DNA of 64,000 nucleotides. It comes from Acidimicrobiia bacterium (GTDB lineage: Bacteria; Actinomycetota; Acidimicrobiia; Acidimicrobiales; Bin134). The DNA is taken from assembly GCA_009843865.1 (NCBI GenBank), contig VYCQ01000012.1, forward strand, positions 1 to 64,000. Reading direction: 5' to 3'. This document shows positions 42,013 to 52,323 of the stretch, piece after piece; position 1 is the first letter of the stretch, and each line of letters starts with the position of its first letter. The position numbers and the translations under genes are program-made. A model generated the notes under the pieces. It was given only the letters and a program-made list of their open reading frames with translations. It searched no databases and was not told the DNA's origin.

Positions 42013-42542
42013 CGGGGTACCTTCAATACCTTTTGCTGTGAACCGGCTTCGTAGGGCTCAAAATCGGGTACGGTGTCCATCCAGTCGCTGAGGCGATCTT
42101 TATCGTGTAGTAGGTCGGCAATGCGGGGCTCTGAGTATTCGTAGTCGGGGCTCCAAAACAGGGCCTCAAAGGGACACACCTCGACGCAGATGCCGCAGTA
42201 CATGCACAAGCTGTAGTCGATGTCAAAGCGGTCTAGGGCGTTTTTTTGACGAGGTTTGCCGCCTTCGCGTCGGGGTGGGGCTAAGTACTTGTGGCCCTCG
42301 ATGTAGATGCACCAGTCGGGGCATTCCCGAGCACAAAGCATGCAGGCTGTGCAGTTCTCCACATGTAAAGCGATAACCCCGCGGGCTCGATCTGCGGGGA
42401 TTTCTTTCACATGGGGGTATTGCACCGTGTGGGCGTGTCTGGAGGGTGCTGGCACCACCGGTGGGCCATCACCAAAAAGCGTGCGGAACATCGTGCGGGC
42501 TGTGACCTTCAGTCCCGTGAGCAAGCCTGGTACTAATGCCAT
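42009..42542 (-). CDS. nuoI: NADH-quinone oxidoreductase subunit I
   Basis: 177 residues carrying two 4Fe-4S sites: [15 protein letters not shown] (about residue 65) and [15 protein letters not shown] (about residue 112). These are the N6a/N6b clusters that pass electrons to NuoB. Confidence 0.97.
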   Translation of the reverse strand: MALVPGLLTGLKVTARTMFRTLFGDGPPVVPAPSRHAHTVQYPHVKEIPADRARGVIALHVENCTACMLCARECPDWCIYIEGHKYLAPPRREGGKPRQKNALDRFDIDYSLCMYCGICVEVCPFEALFWSPDYEYSEPRIADLLHDKDRLSDWMDTVPDFEPYEAGSQQKVLKVPR

Positions 42543-42555
42543 CTTCAGCTCCTAC

Positions 42556-43617
42556 CTATAAGGCAACCTTGAAAATGCCGGTCACGACGATGTTGACCAG
42601 CGATAACGGGATCAGAAACTTCCAGGCTAGGCGTTGAAGTTGATCTTCTCGCAGCCTTGGATAGGTGAAGCGGAACCAAAAGATCAGCGTGGCAACGGCC
42701 AATGTTTTTATCAACAAGATGACAGGGCCAGCGATGTTGAAGCCCCAGTGGGTGAGGTCTCCCCAAGGCAGTGCCCAACCGCCTAGGAACATGACAGCAG
42801 CTAGCGCTGCAAAAGCAAAGGCGGTGCCAAACTCGCCCATGAAGAAGAACAAGAACCTAAAGCCGGTGTACTCCACCTGATAGCCACCTACGATCTCTGA
42901 TTCGGCCACTGGCATGTCGAATGGTGGTTGGGTGAGTTCGGCCTGTACTGCCACTAAGAAGATGAAAAAGCCGACAAACTGGGTGAGGATGAACGGGTTG
43001 CCGATGCCGCCCCAGCCGAAGATTTCTCCATGTGCCTGGGCTGTGACGATTTTTTGCAGGTCTAGGGTGCCTGCTTGGATGACCACGCCCATAACCGCTA
43101 GCACTAACGGTAATTCATAGGCGATGAGTTGCCCCGCGGCACGCAGTCCTCCCATCAGGGCGTACTTGTTGGCTGAAGCCCAGCCTGCCATCAAGATTCC
43201 AACAACTGATAGCGACGACACAGCCAAGGCATAGAAGATGCCAACATCTAGCTGTGCCACCACCGCGTCGGGTCCTGCTGGGATGACCACGTAGATCAAA
43301 AAAGTTGAGATCAGCACCACTAGCGGGGCTAGGGCAAACACCGTACGGTCGGCTTTTTCGGGAAAGATATCTTCTTTTTGAAGGAATTTCACCCCGTCGG
43401 CTAAGAGCTGCAAGCTGCCGTAAGGTCCGGCTTCCATGGGGCCGAGGCGGCTTTGCATGAAGCTCATCATCTTTAACAAGAACACGTAGCCCAACATCAA
43501 AGCCGCAGTTGGAATAACCAAAGCCACCAAACCCAGTTTTATGGCCGAGGACACCCAGTAGGGCACTTCTAGCGCAAGCACTGCTCCGGTCAGCGACTGT
43601 AAGAACGCAGGGGTCAT
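42556..43617 (-). CDS. nuoH: NADH-quinone oxidoreductase subunit H
   Basis: 353 residues, the membrane subunit forming the quinone site. MQSRLGPMEAGPYGSLQLLADGVKF and FDMPVAESEIVGGYQVEYTG are the conserved loops. It follows nuoD directly (4-bp overlap); nuoE, nuoF and nuoG, which normally lie between, are missing. Confidence 0.97.
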   Translation of the reverse strand: MTPAFLQSLTGAVLALEVPYWVSSAIKLGLVALVIPTAALMLGYVFLLKMMSFMQSRLGPMEAGPYGSLQLLADGVKFLQKEDIFPEKADRTVFALAPLVVLISTFLIYVVIPAGPDAVVAQLDVGIFYALAVSSLSVVGILMAGWASANKYALMGGLRAAGQLIAYELPLVLAVMGVVIQAGTLDLQKIVTAQAHGEIFGWGGIGNPFILTQFVGFFIFLVAVQAELTQPPFDMPVAESEIVGGYQVEYTGFRFLFFFMGEFGTAFAFAALAAVMFLGGWALPWGDLTHWGFNIAGPVILLIKTLAVATLIFWFRFTYPRLREDQLQRLAWKFLIPLSLVNIVVTGIFKVAL

Positions 43618-44792
43618 CTGTCGATGTCTCCTAAGATGAAGTACAAGCTAGCCAGGATCGTCACGATGTCGGGCACAAACACGCCTTTTAGCAGCCACGG
43701 GGTGATGGACATGTTGGAGAAGCTGGCCGAGCGAATCTTCACCCTGAACGGCACTAGGTCACCTTGGGAAACGATATAGTAGCTCATCTCACCTAGTGGA
43801 TTTTCGGTGCTTGAGTAAGCCTCTCCTGCGGGCACCTTGATGATGCGGGGCACCTTGGCCATGATGGGTCCGGCAGGTAGCCCATCTAAGAGTTGTTCCA
43901 CGATGTAGGTGGCCTCGCGGGTTTCTTGCAGACGCACCCAGTAGCGGGCGAAAGAATCACCGTCGGGGTGTGTCCACACCTTCCAGTCTACCTGGTTATA
44001 GGCTAGAGCCTCGTTGCCATCACGTCGTAGGTCCCAATCCACCCCGCTGGCGCGGATGTTGGCTCCCGACAGGCCATATGACAGCCCCATCGCGGGGGGA
44101 ATGATGCCGATGCCGCGGCAACGGGCCTGGAAAATTTCGTTGCCCAGCACCAGCTCTTCAAACTCGTCGCAGAAGTCGCGGATGCGCCCCATCACTGCTT
44201 TGGTGTCGTTAATCCAGCCTTTGGGCAGGTCGTCTTTGATGCCCCCGATGCGGTCGAAGTTGGGATGAAAGCGTCCGCCGGTAACTGCTTCAATTTGGTT
44301 CAAAACGAACTCGCGGTCTCGAAACGCCATGAACACCGGCGTTAGTGCCCCTAGCTGTACTGCCATGTCGCCTAAGAACAAGCTGATGTTGGCGATGCGG
44401 CTCAGCTCAAACAGCACCGTGCGAATCCACATGGCTCGCGGCGGCGCTTCTATCTCCATGAGTTTTTCTGCCGCCAAAATGAACGGCACCTCGTTGGCGA
44501 AGCTGCCTAGCCAGTCGATTCGGTTGATGAGCGTTGTGACTTGCGGGTAGGTGCGCACTTCGGTGAGCTTTTCATAGCCACGATGCATGTAGCCCATGAT
44601 GGGCTCGGCCTCTACTACTTGTTCTCCGTCTAAGCGGGCCACTAGGCGCAGTGTGCCGTGGGTAGCAGGGTGTTGCGGGCCAATGTTGAGGGTCATGCCT
44701 TCGGTTTCGATTTCCAGGTTTAGTCTCGCATCGGCGGCTTGAGAGGCCACGTAGTCCATCTGACGGCGTTGGTGTACATCAGCTGTGTTCAT
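43614..44792 (-). CDS. nuoD: NADH-quinone oxidoreductase subunit D
   Basis: 392 residues. LNIGPQHPATHGTLRLVARLDGE at the N-terminus (quinone-site His and Tyr region) and MGYMHRGYEKL are diagnostic. It forms the quinone pocket with NuoB and NuoH. Candidate substrate of the MidA-type methyltransferase at 34081. Confidence 0.97.
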   Translation of the reverse strand: MNTADVHQRRQMDYVASQAADARLNLEIETEGMTLNIGPQHPATHGTLRLVARLDGEQVVEAEPIMGYMHRGYEKLTEVRTYPQVTTLINRIDWLGSFANEVPFILAAEKLMEIEAPPRAMWIRTVLFELSRIANISLFLGDMAVQLGALTPVFMAFRDREFVLNQIEAVTGGRFHPNFDRIGGIKDDLPKGWINDTKAVMGRIRDFCDEFEELVLGNEIFQARCRGIGIIPPAMGLSYGLSGANIRASGVDWDLRRDGNEALAYNQVDWKVWTHPDGDSFARYWVRLQETREATYIVEQLLDGLPAGPIMAKVPRIIKVPAGEAYSSTENPLGEMSYYIVSQGDLVPFRVKIRSASFSNMSITPWLLKGVFVPDIVTILASLYFILGDIDR

Positions 44793-45442
44793 GAGGTTTC
44801 CTCACCCGGAAACATCTCAACATCCACGATGCCAGGCCATGGCTTTACTCTGCGGGCTAGCAATGGAAAATCTTTGCGCAGGGGGTTGCCCTCAAACTCC
44901 CCGGGAAGGTAGATGTGGCGTAGGTCGGGGTGGCCGTTGAAGTGAATCCCAAACATTTCCCAAACCTCTCGCTCATGCCAGTTGGCACCCGGAAACACCT
45001 CGATCAAGGTGTCGATGTTTAAATCAGCATCGGGCAGGTCGGCCTTGATGTTGATCCCCATGTGCGCGCTGATGGAATGAAGCCGCAGCAGCATCTGAAA
45101 GCGGGTTTTACCTCCTGCGTGCCCATGCTCTATGGTTTTTTCGGGTTTTGAGGTTTCTGATGGATCTTGTGCGGGGTTATCTTCTTGAGCGTTCATGTCT
45201 CTGCCATAAGGAGATGGCAGCCAGTCGATAGCTGATATCCAGTCAAAAAAAGTGCAGCCAAGTTGATCGCGCGCCGCTGTGGCAACCTCTACCCACGATT
45301 GTTTGGCTACCCTCACCCAGAGGTCGCTGCCAGGGATTATATGATGATCTAAGTAGCCGTTGCCTAGGGCATCGGCCAATGTTGCCGCCCATTGTTGGCG
45401 CTGTTCGTCTACTTCTGTGCTAGTCGACGACAATGGGCTCAC
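44789..45442 (-). CDS. nuoC: NADH-quinone oxidoreductase subunit C
   Basis: About 217 residues from GTG 45442. The open frame extends to 45496, which would overlap nuoB by 77 bp, so the GTG is preferred. [39 protein letters not shown] are the family block. A Gln/Asp/Glu-rich insertion of ~25 residues ([20 protein letters not shown]) separates the two halves, unlike most NuoC. Confidence 0.9.
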   Translation of the reverse strand: MSPLSSTSTEVDEQRQQWAATLADALGNGYLDHHIIPGSDLWVRVAKQSWVEVATAARDQLGCTFFDWISAIDWLPSPYGRDMNAQEDNPAQDPSETSKPEKTIEHGHAGGKTRFQMLLRLHSISAHMGINIKADLPDADLNIDTLIEVFPGANWHEREVWEMFGIHFNGHPDLRHIYLPGEFEGNPLRKDFPLLARRVKPWPGIVDVEMFPGEETS

Positions 45443-45920
45443 CTCGCCATCGCTTTGCTGGGTCTTCGTTGCCGATGCGCTCTTGCAGCAACACAATGCC
45501 TTCTAGGAGGGCTTCAGGTCTTGGCGGACAGCCTGGAACATACACATCTACGGGGATGATTTGATCCACGCCCTTGGTTACCGAGTAAGAATCCCAATAG
45601 GGGCCGCCGCAGTTAGCGCATGACCCCATTGAAATCACGTATTTGGGGTCGGGCATTTGTTCGTAGAGCCGCAAGATGGACGGCACCATCTTGTCTGTAA
45701 CCGTGCCTGAGATAACTACCAAATCGGCTTGGCGTGGGCTGGCAGGAAACGGGATAACGCCAAGACGCATCATGTCGTAGCGGGGTGAGCCGATCGCAGC
45801 TCCCATTTCAATAGCGCAACAGGCTAAGCCCCACTGGTACATCCAAATTGAGTACTTGCGTCCCAAGTTGAGCAGCTTGGTTAGGGGTTTGGGTGCTTTT
45901 CCGCTTGCTACGAGTCCCAC
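45420..45920 (-). CDS. nuoB: NADH-quinone oxidoreductase subunit B
   Basis: 166 residues with all four ligands of cluster N2: [10 protein letters not shown] (two Cys), GSCANCGG and [11 protein letters not shown]. This is the last cluster before quinone. Confidence 0.97.
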   Translation of the reverse strand: MGLVASGKAPKPLTKLLNLGRKYSIWMYQWGLACCAIEMGAAIGSPRYDMMRLGVIPFPASPRQADLVVISGTVTDKMVPSILRLYEQMPDPKYVISMGSCANCGGPYWDSYSVTKGVDQIIPVDVYVPGCPPRPEALLEGIVLLQERIGNEDPAKRWRGEPIVVD

Positions 45921-45928
45921 TTGCTACC

Positions 45929-46294
45929 TCAGATCCATCGCAGAACGCTCTTGCGCCAGGCATATAGTAAGCCCAACGCCAAGATGAAGATGAAGATGGC
46001 CATTTCTATTAAGCCAAATGTGCCGTAAGCCTCTAAGCGTGTGGCCCAAGGGAAGATGAAGACGGCTTCTACGTCGAACATAACGAACAGCAGGGCGAAC
46101 ACGTAGTAGCGGATGTTGCTTTGTGTCCAGCCCGAGCCCACCGGGTCGACACCGCTTTCGTAGGTGAGGTACTTCTGAGATTGAGATCGCGTTGGCCTGA
46201 GCAGGCTGCTGAGGCCAAGCATGCCGAAAACCAGGGCTCCTGCCAAACCTAAGAACAAAACGACAAGCAAGTAGTCGCGGAGAAACTCCGACAC
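45929..46294 (-). CDS. nuoA: NADH-quinone oxidoreductase subunit A
   Basis: 121 residues, three membrane helices with YESGVDPVGSGWTQSNIRYYVFALLFVMFDVEAVFIFPW. First gene of the operon; its promoter must lie in 46295-46351, before degV. Confidence 0.96.
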   Translation of the reverse strand: MSEFLRDYLLVVLFLGLAGALVFGMLGLSSLLRPTRSQSQKYLTYESGVDPVGSGWTQSNIRYYVFALLFVMFDVEAVFIFPWATRLEAYGTFGLIEMAIFIFILALGLLYAWRKSVLRWI

Positions 46295-46351
46295 GGCTTG
46301 AAGGTTATCGATAGCGATTTATAGGGGCCAATGCAAGCCTATGATGTAAGC

Positions 46352-47191
46352 CTACGAAGCCGGAATGTAGGCCACGGCAATTACCCCAGGTCCGGCGTGG
46401 GTTCCTACAACTGGTCCGATGAGGTCTACCATCACAGGGTTTTGTGCAGGGTTAGTGCCTAGAGCGCTTATGAACTCGTCAATGTCGTTGGCGTTGGCGT
46501 GGCCCACGGCTAAATGCTCTAGTTCTCCAGCAGCGAGCACTTGGTTAACTAACCACTTTCGGGCTTTAGAGCGGGTGCGCTGCTTGCCAGCTTCTTGTAC
46601 TGTGCCTGAGGTTAAATCCACACAGGGTTTGATTGACAGGGCGCTGCCCAACATTGCCTGCGCAGTACCTATGCGCCCACCTCGTTTGAGATTGTCTAGG
46701 GTGTCCAACACAGCGTAGATGAACACTCGTTCTTTGAGCTGCGCCAGTTGAGCTTCAATCTCATCGGCGCTGTGTCCTGCTTCGGCTGCCTTCGCTGCGG
46801 CTATTACCATGAGGCCAAGTCCTGCGGACACCTTGCCTGAATCCACCACTCGCACATCCACTTTACCTTTTAGTTCGCGTGCGGCGGATTGGGCCGACTC
46901 ACCAGTGGCTGATAGTGCGAAGGACAGGTTTACGCAAACCACCGAGTCGGCTCCTTCGTCAGCTAAGCGGCGAAAGGCGGTTTTAAATGCTCCAGGAGAT
47001 GGTGCAGCAGTGGAAGGCAGCTCGGGGGCATCGGCCATCTTTTGATAAAAGGCTTCGGCGGAGAGGTCTTGGCCGTCAACGAAATCTTCATCACCAAAGC
47101 AGATGGATAACGGCACCACCGTTATCTGGTGTTGTTGTATGACCTTGGTGCTTAGGTCGCAGGAGCTATCGGTAACGATTCGAACTGTCAT
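46352..47191 (-). CDS. DegV family protein
   Basis: 279 residues, MTVRIVTDSSCDLS at the start, LSTAAPSPGAF (PSTSQPSP-like block) and VVDSGKVSAGLGLMV in the centre. DegV proteins bind fatty acids and act as FakB-type partners of a fatty acid kinase; no kinase gene is nearby. It overlaps the DUF6049 gene by 4 bp. Confidence 0.93.
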   Translation of the reverse strand: MTVRIVTDSSCDLSTKVIQQHQITVVPLSICFGDEDFVDGQDLSAEAFYQKMADAPELPSTAAPSPGAFKTAFRRLADEGADSVVCVNLSFALSATGESAQSAARELKGKVDVRVVDSGKVSAGLGLMVIAAAKAAEAGHSADEIEAQLAQLKERVFIYAVLDTLDNLKRGGRIGTAQAMLGSALSIKPCVDLTSGTVQEAGKQRTRSKARKWLVNQVLAAGELEHLAVGHANANDIDEFISALGTNPAQNPVMVDLIGPVVGTHAGPGVIAVAYIPAS

Positions 47192-49224
47192 GGTATGAGG
47201 TTACTAGCGCGACGAACTCGCCAATGGCGTATCCACCACAATGCCAAGATGATTAATGCTGCGGCTGCTATTGCTACGCCAGCACCCGACAGGGAGGTGG
47301 CACGAATGGTGAGCTGTGATTTGCCGAGGTTCAATAAGCCATCGGGCGAGTTTACGTTGACTTTCAAGATGGTATCACCTGAGGTTTTGGCGCGCACCTG
47401 AACCTGCACCTGGTTGATGCCCGGGGAAAGTTGCTGTAACAGTGAGCTTCCTTCGGGAAAATCCAATTTGTCGCTGTTGAGGTCTAACCTCACGATCACA
47501 TCTTGATCTAGGTGGTTGCGGATGAGTATTGGGATGCTCTCGGTTTTACTGGTTAAGTTGATGCGTTGCTGGCTTGGAGGTTCTATAGCAGCCACCGTGT
47601 CGCGCACCGTTTGCGCCACAACTGCTAAGTATGCATCTCTTTCGATTTCGGTGAGGCCATAGGCACCAGAGAGCAGCAAGGCTCGTTGCAATGTGTCAAT
47701 CAACGTGCGCCCGGGGGTGTTAATAGCGGTGATGGGGTCTACCATGTTCTGGTATGAGCGGGCAATTTGTTGGCCGCCGTTAAGCGCAGCCTTGTAGTCC
47801 TCTCCGAAAGTGTTTTCGTTGGCAGGCAACACTTGGCGTAGCGTTGTGGGAGGCAGCCGCTCGGCGATGGTAGATGGGCTCACTAGCGACAAGATGGGGC
47901 TTGCTACGATCTCGTCTAACAACGTGCCCACGCTTTGAGCATCGGATGATGCGCTCAGTGGAGGGTTGATAATCACTCCGCGTACTTGTTGAGGATCTTC
48001 AAACCAATGGGCGGCCAAAGCGGCCGCGGTGATATAAGGATTTGGTGCGCTGTCATAAGGGGACGCAGCCAAGTTGGCGGTTACCATGCTGTCGATGGCC
48101 AATGCCTCGATCGTGTCGTCGGGGGTTCGCAGATAAAACGAGGTGCGAGCAGAAGTGGTGGCAGGCTGCTCGCTGGGATCAAGCAACGTATCAGGCACTA
48201 GCACCAATTCCACTCGTTCGCTTTTGAGGCGCTGTAGCAGCTCGGGGGTTGCTGAGGTGGACAGCATCATGGTGGTGTGGTCGGGACGGTTGTTTAGCTC
48301 TTCGGTTAGCACTCTGGTACCGGCTTCCATCTGCCAGCCGATCTCTAAGCTGAGGTTTTGAGCAATCCAAGAATCGCTATCGATGGGTACGTAGGTGTTG
48401 GCTGTGATCTGCCGGTTGACTGTGGCTTGCAGCAGCTGGGTTAAAAGTACGGCATGTTGTGGCTGGTTGCTTATTGCTAGCGCGTCTATGAGGTGAGGCT
48501 CTATTGCTGTCGTTATCGGCATTTGATGGGGATCGCGTGGGCTCAGCACATCAACTAGGGTCTGCAAGGTTGCTTCGGTCGTGCCAAGATTCACATTGTT
48601 TTGCGGATTTACTGCTAGTGGCCCGCCTGCCGACAGTGCTGTGGCAACTAGCAACGGGGTGCTGATCTCATCGTTTGAGGGTAGGTGTATTAAGAAGGTG
48701 TGGATGGTGTCTAGCACTGTGCCATCTGTGGCACGCAAGATGATGCTGAGCGGGTAGACACCTGCGTCGGGCAGCAACAGTGGTGGCGAACCGTTGGTCG
48801 TGTTGGTGGTGAAGCTTTTTACGGTGCGCAGGCGTAATGTGGAGGCTCCGCTGTTGTTCGGGTTGGGTATCTCCAACCCGTTGATCTGTTGCCAAATCAA
48901 GGTGTTGGGGGGCTCGATTAGTCGATCTTGGAATGCGGCACGGGAGCGAACAGGTACGCCTAAGATGAGGTCTAAGCTGGCGGAATTGGCCACGGGTAAA
49001 CCATCAGAATGCCCTTCAGCCTTAAAGGTGATCTCAAATTGTTCTTGTTCTGCTAGCCAAATGCTTTGGCTTAATAGATGAAGCGATGCGTCTTGCGGGC
49101 TTGGCTGCGTGTTGAGATGGGCTTTGGGTTGCGAGCTAGTGGGGTTGTGTTGGGCTGCTAGTGGTGTGGATAGTCCAACAAACAGCAGCATCACCCAGTA
49201 GAGCAACACCCGTGTGGGAGCCAT
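47188..49224 (-). CDS. DUF6049-like exported membrane protein
   Basis: 678 residues. A signal peptide (VLLYWVMLLFVGLSTPLAAQ), a large extracytoplasmic region and one C-terminal membrane helix (GVAIAAAALIILALWWIRHW) with a basic tail. The order cca - divergent large exported protein is typical for DUF6049 in actinobacteria, often near murJ; no murJ is seen here. Role unknown, probably cell envelope. Confidence 0.75.
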   Translation of the reverse strand: MAPTRVLLYWVMLLFVGLSTPLAAQHNPTSSQPKAHLNTQPSPQDASLHLLSQSIWLAEQEQFEITFKAEGHSDGLPVANSASLDLILGVPVRSRAAFQDRLIEPPNTLIWQQINGLEIPNPNNSGASTLRLRTVKSFTTNTTNGSPPLLLPDAGVYPLSIILRATDGTVLDTIHTFLIHLPSNDEISTPLLVATALSAGGPLAVNPQNNVNLGTTEATLQTLVDVLSPRDPHQMPITTAIEPHLIDALAISNQPQHAVLLTQLLQATVNRQITANTYVPIDSDSWIAQNLSLEIGWQMEAGTRVLTEELNNRPDHTTMMLSTSATPELLQRLKSERVELVLVPDTLLDPSEQPATTSARTSFYLRTPDDTIEALAIDSMVTANLAASPYDSAPNPYITAAALAAHWFEDPQQVRGVIINPPLSASSDAQSVGTLLDEIVASPILSLVSPSTIAERLPPTTLRQVLPANENTFGEDYKAALNGGQQIARSYQNMVDPITAINTPGRTLIDTLQRALLLSGAYGLTEIERDAYLAVVAQTVRDTVAAIEPPSQQRINLTSKTESIPILIRNHLDQDVIVRLDLNSDKLDFPEGSSLLQQLSPGINQVQVQVRAKTSGDTILKVNVNSPDGLLNLGKSQLTIRATSLSGAGVAIAAAALIILALWWIRHWRVRRASNLIP

Positions 49225-49287
49225 GAGCCATCAGCCTACCTGTGTAATGCTGGTACAAATGCTGTTACATCTTGGGAGGAGGCATCT

Positions 49288-50559
49288 ATGACCGATTCGA
49301 GTGCTTTAGCCAAGCGATTAGCACCCGTTTACGAAGAGGCCCAAGATCTCACAGACAGGTTCGCGGCGACGGGCTATCGGCTTTATTTAGTGGGCGGCAT
49401 GGTGCGTGATGCCCTGCTGGGTTTGTCGCTTCAGGAGGCTTTTGACTTGGACTTTACTACCGATGCTGAACCCCCTGTTGTAAAAGCCATTTTAGAAGAT
49501 TGTGCTGAAGCGTTGTGGACGCAAGGAGAGCGTTTCGGTACGATCGGCGCATACCTAGACGGGCGCAGGGTAGAGATAACAACCCATCGCAGTGAGTGTT
49601 ATGTCTCAGATTCTCGCAAGCCTGAGGTGGAGTTTTCTGATGCAATTCAGGTTGACCTGTCTAGGCGAGATTTTACCATCAACGCGATGGCTGTGGAGCT
49701 GCCTTCCGGGAGGTTGGTGGATCCTTTTGGTGGAGCTGATGACCTAGCTGCTCGCCGCCTTCGCACTCCTCTGGAACCCTGCGAGACCTTCAGCGACGAT
49801 CCCATTCGCATGATGCGAGCAGCCCGCTTTTTAGCTCAGTTCCAGTTAAGCTGCGAGCCGTCGCTCATATACGCGATCCAACAGATGGCAGAACGTCTCA
49901 GCATTGTGGCCCATGAGCGTATACGTGACGAGTTAGACAGGTTGCTGGATTTGGCGAATCCAGTGCCAGCATTTCAGCTTTTGTTTGACACCGACCTTGC
50001 TCACCGTGTGCTTGGCCCTATCTCAGATAGCGTAAGGGTGTTGGAGTGCCTTGGTCGCGCCGAATCTGATCCAATGGTGCGCCTAGCCGTGCTCATGTCT
50101 GGGGTGGGAGTCTCAACTGAAGTTCGCCAAGCGCTGATCGAACGGCGAGCCTCGAAAGAAGTAGCTCAAGTGGTGCCTGCTTTGTTGGGCTCGGCGCAAG
50201 CGGCTTTAGCAAGTCCGCCACAAGGGCTTAGCGATTTACGTCGATGGGTTGTCGATGCTCAAGGCAAGCATGCCGAAGCCATAGCTGTGGCCGCAGCACT
50301 TGGCGATGTCGGTTCGTTAGCTGCTGATGTCGCTGTCTTGCTTGAGGCTGAGCCTGACCTGTTTGGCCCGCCCGTGTTGGACGGTGGTGAGATAATGACC
50401 CTTCTGGGCCTGCTAGTTGGCCCAGAAGTTGGAGCCGCAGTAGCCGAACTTCGTCGCCATCGTTTAGAAGCTGGTCCGCTGAGCCCAGTGGAGGCTCGCG
50501 CCCATCTGCTTGAGTGGCATCGGCAGTCGACTGTGTATGCACCGCCGAGGTTGGTCTGA
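49288..50559 (+). CDS. cca: CCA tRNA nucleotidyltransferase
   Basis: 423 residues of the class II type: RLYLVGGMVRDALLG, FDLDFTTDAEP (catalytic Asp pair), VEITTHRSE, SRRDFTINAMAVELPSG and FSDDPIRMMRAARFLAQF. It adds or repairs the 3' CCA of tRNA, needed here for the tRNA-Ala gene that does not encode it. GGGAGGAGG precedes the ATG. Confidence 0.96.
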   Translation: MTDSSALAKRLAPVYEEAQDLTDRFAATGYRLYLVGGMVRDALLGLSLQEAFDLDFTTDAEPPVVKAILEDCAEALWTQGERFGTIGAYLDGRRVEITTHRSECYVSDSRKPEVEFSDAIQVDLSRRDFTINAMAVELPSGRLVDPFGGADDLAARRLRTPLEPCETFSDDPIRMMRAARFLAQFQLSCEPSLIYAIQQMAERLSIVAHERIRDELDRLLDLANPVPAFQLLFDTDLAHRVLGPISDSVRVLECLGRAESDPMVRLAVLMSGVGVSTEVRQALIERRASKEVAQVVPALLGSAQAALASPPQGLSDLRRWVVDAQGKHAEAIAVAAALGDVGSLAADVAVLLEAEPDLFGPPVLDGGEIMTLLGLLVGPEVGAAVAELRRHRLEAGPLSPVEARAHLLEWHRQSTVYAPPRLV

Positions 50560-50581
50560 TCGGTCCGGGGTGAAATCCCTG

Positions 50582-50612
50582 TTGATACTTATGTAATGCT
50601 AATTGGTATACT
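50582..50612 (+). promoter_or_regulatory. Promoter of mazEF, probably leaderless
   Basis: TTGATA at 50582-50587 and TATACT at 50607-50612 with a 19-nt spacer. The -10 box ends only 6 nt before the ATG (50619), so transcription should start at or next to the ATG, as in many leaderless actinobacterial mRNAs. Confidence 0.5.
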
Positions 50613-50618
50613 CAATGT

Positions 50619-50876
50619 ATGGCACAATTAGTTACAAGGATGGATGATGAATTGCTAGTTCAAATTGATGAATTGGTAGAATGCGGCGAGGTTGAGTCTC
50701 GTTCGCAAGCAGTACGTAGTGCTTTGGAGAAAATGCTTGATGAGCGGCGTGGGAAACTTGTGGCTGAAGCTACTATCGAAGCGTATTGCCGCATACCGCA
50801 GACTGAGGACGAACTGCGCTGGGCAGATGCAGGGGCCAGAGAGATGATAGCGGAAGAGCCCTGGGAGCGCTGGTGA
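50619..50876 (+). CDS. Ribbon-helix-helix antitoxin (MazE-like)
   Basis: 85 residues. The N-terminal MAQLVTRMDDELLVQIDELV..SRSQAVRSALEKML is a ribbon-helix-helix DNA-binding domain; the acidic C-terminus should block the toxin. It overlaps the toxin gene by 4 bp. Confidence 0.85.
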   Translation: MAQLVTRMDDELLVQIDELVECGEVESRSQAVRSALEKMLDERRGKLVAEATIEAYCRIPQTEDELRWADAGAREMIAEEPWERW

Positions 50877-51181
50877 TTGTGTCGCAATATGAAATTTGGT
50901 GGGCCGAGAACGAAGCCAAAGCGCGGCCGGTTTTAGTGGTCAGCAGAAATGAGGCCATTCCAGTACTTGACGCGATTATGGTTGCTCCGATAACCCGGAC
51001 CATTCGAGGAATCTCTACTGAAGTTGCATTGGATATCGAAGATGGGCTGCCGCAGCCTTGTGTAGCCAACTTTGACAATTTGCAGCTGATGCGTAAGTCT
51101 TACCTCGTTGAGCGCATAGGCGCAATCTCCCATCGTCGATATGAGATCTGTATCGCCCTTAATGCTGTTGCTAATTGCTGA
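50873..51181 (+). CDS. MazF/PemK-type endoribonuclease toxin
   Basis: 102 residues from a GTG start. SQYEIWWAENEAKARPVLVVSRNEAI and IMVAPITRTIRGISTEVAL, then NFDNLQLMRKSYLVERIG match the MazF fold. It cleaves mRNA at short sites when the antitoxin is gone. Confidence 0.88.
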   Translation: MIVSQYEIWWAENEAKARPVLVVSRNEAIPVLDAIMVAPITRTIRGISTEVALDIEDGLPQPCVANFDNLQLMRKSYLVERIGAISHRRYEICIALNAVANC

Positions 51182-51204
51182 TTGAGCCGATGCTTATGAG
51201 CGGT

Positions 51205-52284
51205 TTAGCTGATCTCGCCTCGGGCGTAGGCTTCCACCATCTCACGGGCGGCTTCGTCGCGGTATTGGACGGGCGGGCTTTTCATGAAGTATGCGGAGGG
51301 GCCAAGCAACGGACCCCCGATGCCATGGTCTAGACCAAGTTTGGCGCAGCGCAGCGCATCAATTATGACACCCGCTGAGTTGGGTGAGTCAACCACCTCA
51401 AGCTTGAGGTCAATGTTAAGGGGCACATCGCCAAAGCCTCGTCCTTCAAGGCGGATGTGAGCCCATTTCCGGTCGTTTAGCCAAGGTACATGGTCACTAG
51501 GGCCAATGTGAACGTTGTTGGTGGCTATGCCGTTGTCGATTTGGCTTGTAACCGACTGGGTTTTGGAAATCTTCTTGGACGCTAAACGGGATCGCTCCAA
51601 CATGTTCATAAAGTCCATGTTGCCGCCAAAGTTGAGCTGGTAGGTGCGGTCTAACTCGACACCTCTGTCTTCGTAGAGTCGGGCCAGGGTGCGATGTACG
51701 ATGGTGGCTCCTACTTGGCTTTTGATGTCGTCGCCTACTACTGGCACGCCAGCTTCGGTGAAGCGCTTCGCCCATTGCGGATCCGAAGCAATGAATACCG
51801 GGATGGCATTCACAAAGGCCACACCAGCCTCCAAGCAGCACTCGGCGTAGTAGCGCTGAGCTTGTTCAGAGCCAACCGGTAGGTACGACACGAGCACATC
51901 GGCGCGTGATTCTCGCAGTACCTCGGCTACGTCCACAGGTTCAATTGGCGATTCCTCGCACTGGGTGCGGTAGTACTCGCCAAACCCATCAAGGGTCGGG
52001 CCTCGCTGCACTCGTACACTCAGCTCTGGCACTTCACAGAACTGTACGGTGTTGTTGGGTTCTGACCAGATGGCCTTGCTGAGGTCTAGCCCCACCTTTG
52101 AAGCGTCTACGTCAAAAGCTGCTATTAGCTCTACATCGCTGATGTGGTAACCACCAAGCACCACATGCATGAGACCAGGTATGTGATCTGTGGGCTCAGC
52201 ATCGGCGTAGTAGTTCAGCCCCTGTACTAGTGAGTTAGCACAGTTGCCTATTCCGGCGATAGCGAGGCGGATGGGGTTGCTCAT
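51205..52284 (-). CDS. ino1: Inositol-3-phosphate synthase
   Basis: 359 residues, the short actinobacterial type. NAD motif [67 protein letters not shown] and [20 protein letters not shown]. It makes inositol-1-phosphate for phosphatidylinositol lipids and thiols. The PadR-type regulator is just upstream. Confidence 0.96.
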   Translation of the reverse strand: MSNPIRLAIAGIGNCANSLVQGLNYYADAEPTDHIPGLMHVVLGGYHISDVELIAAFDVDASKVGLDLSKAIWSEPNNTVQFCEVPELSVRVQRGPTLDGFGEYYRTQCEESPIEPVDVAEVLRESRADVLVSYLPVGSEQAQRYYAECCLEAGVAFVNAIPVFIASDPQWAKRFTEAGVPVVGDDIKSQVGATIVHRTLARLYEDRGVELDRTYQLNFGGNMDFMNMLERSRLASKKISKTQSVTSQIDNGIATNNVHIGPSDHVPWLNDRKWAHIRLEGRGFGDVPLNIDLKLEVVDSPNSAGVIIDALRCAKLGLDHGIGGPLLGPSAYFMKSPPVQYRDEAAREMVEAYARGEIS

Positions 52285-52323
52285 TTTTGTTGCTCTCCTC
52301 GGGCCAAGTTTGGTTGACTTAGG

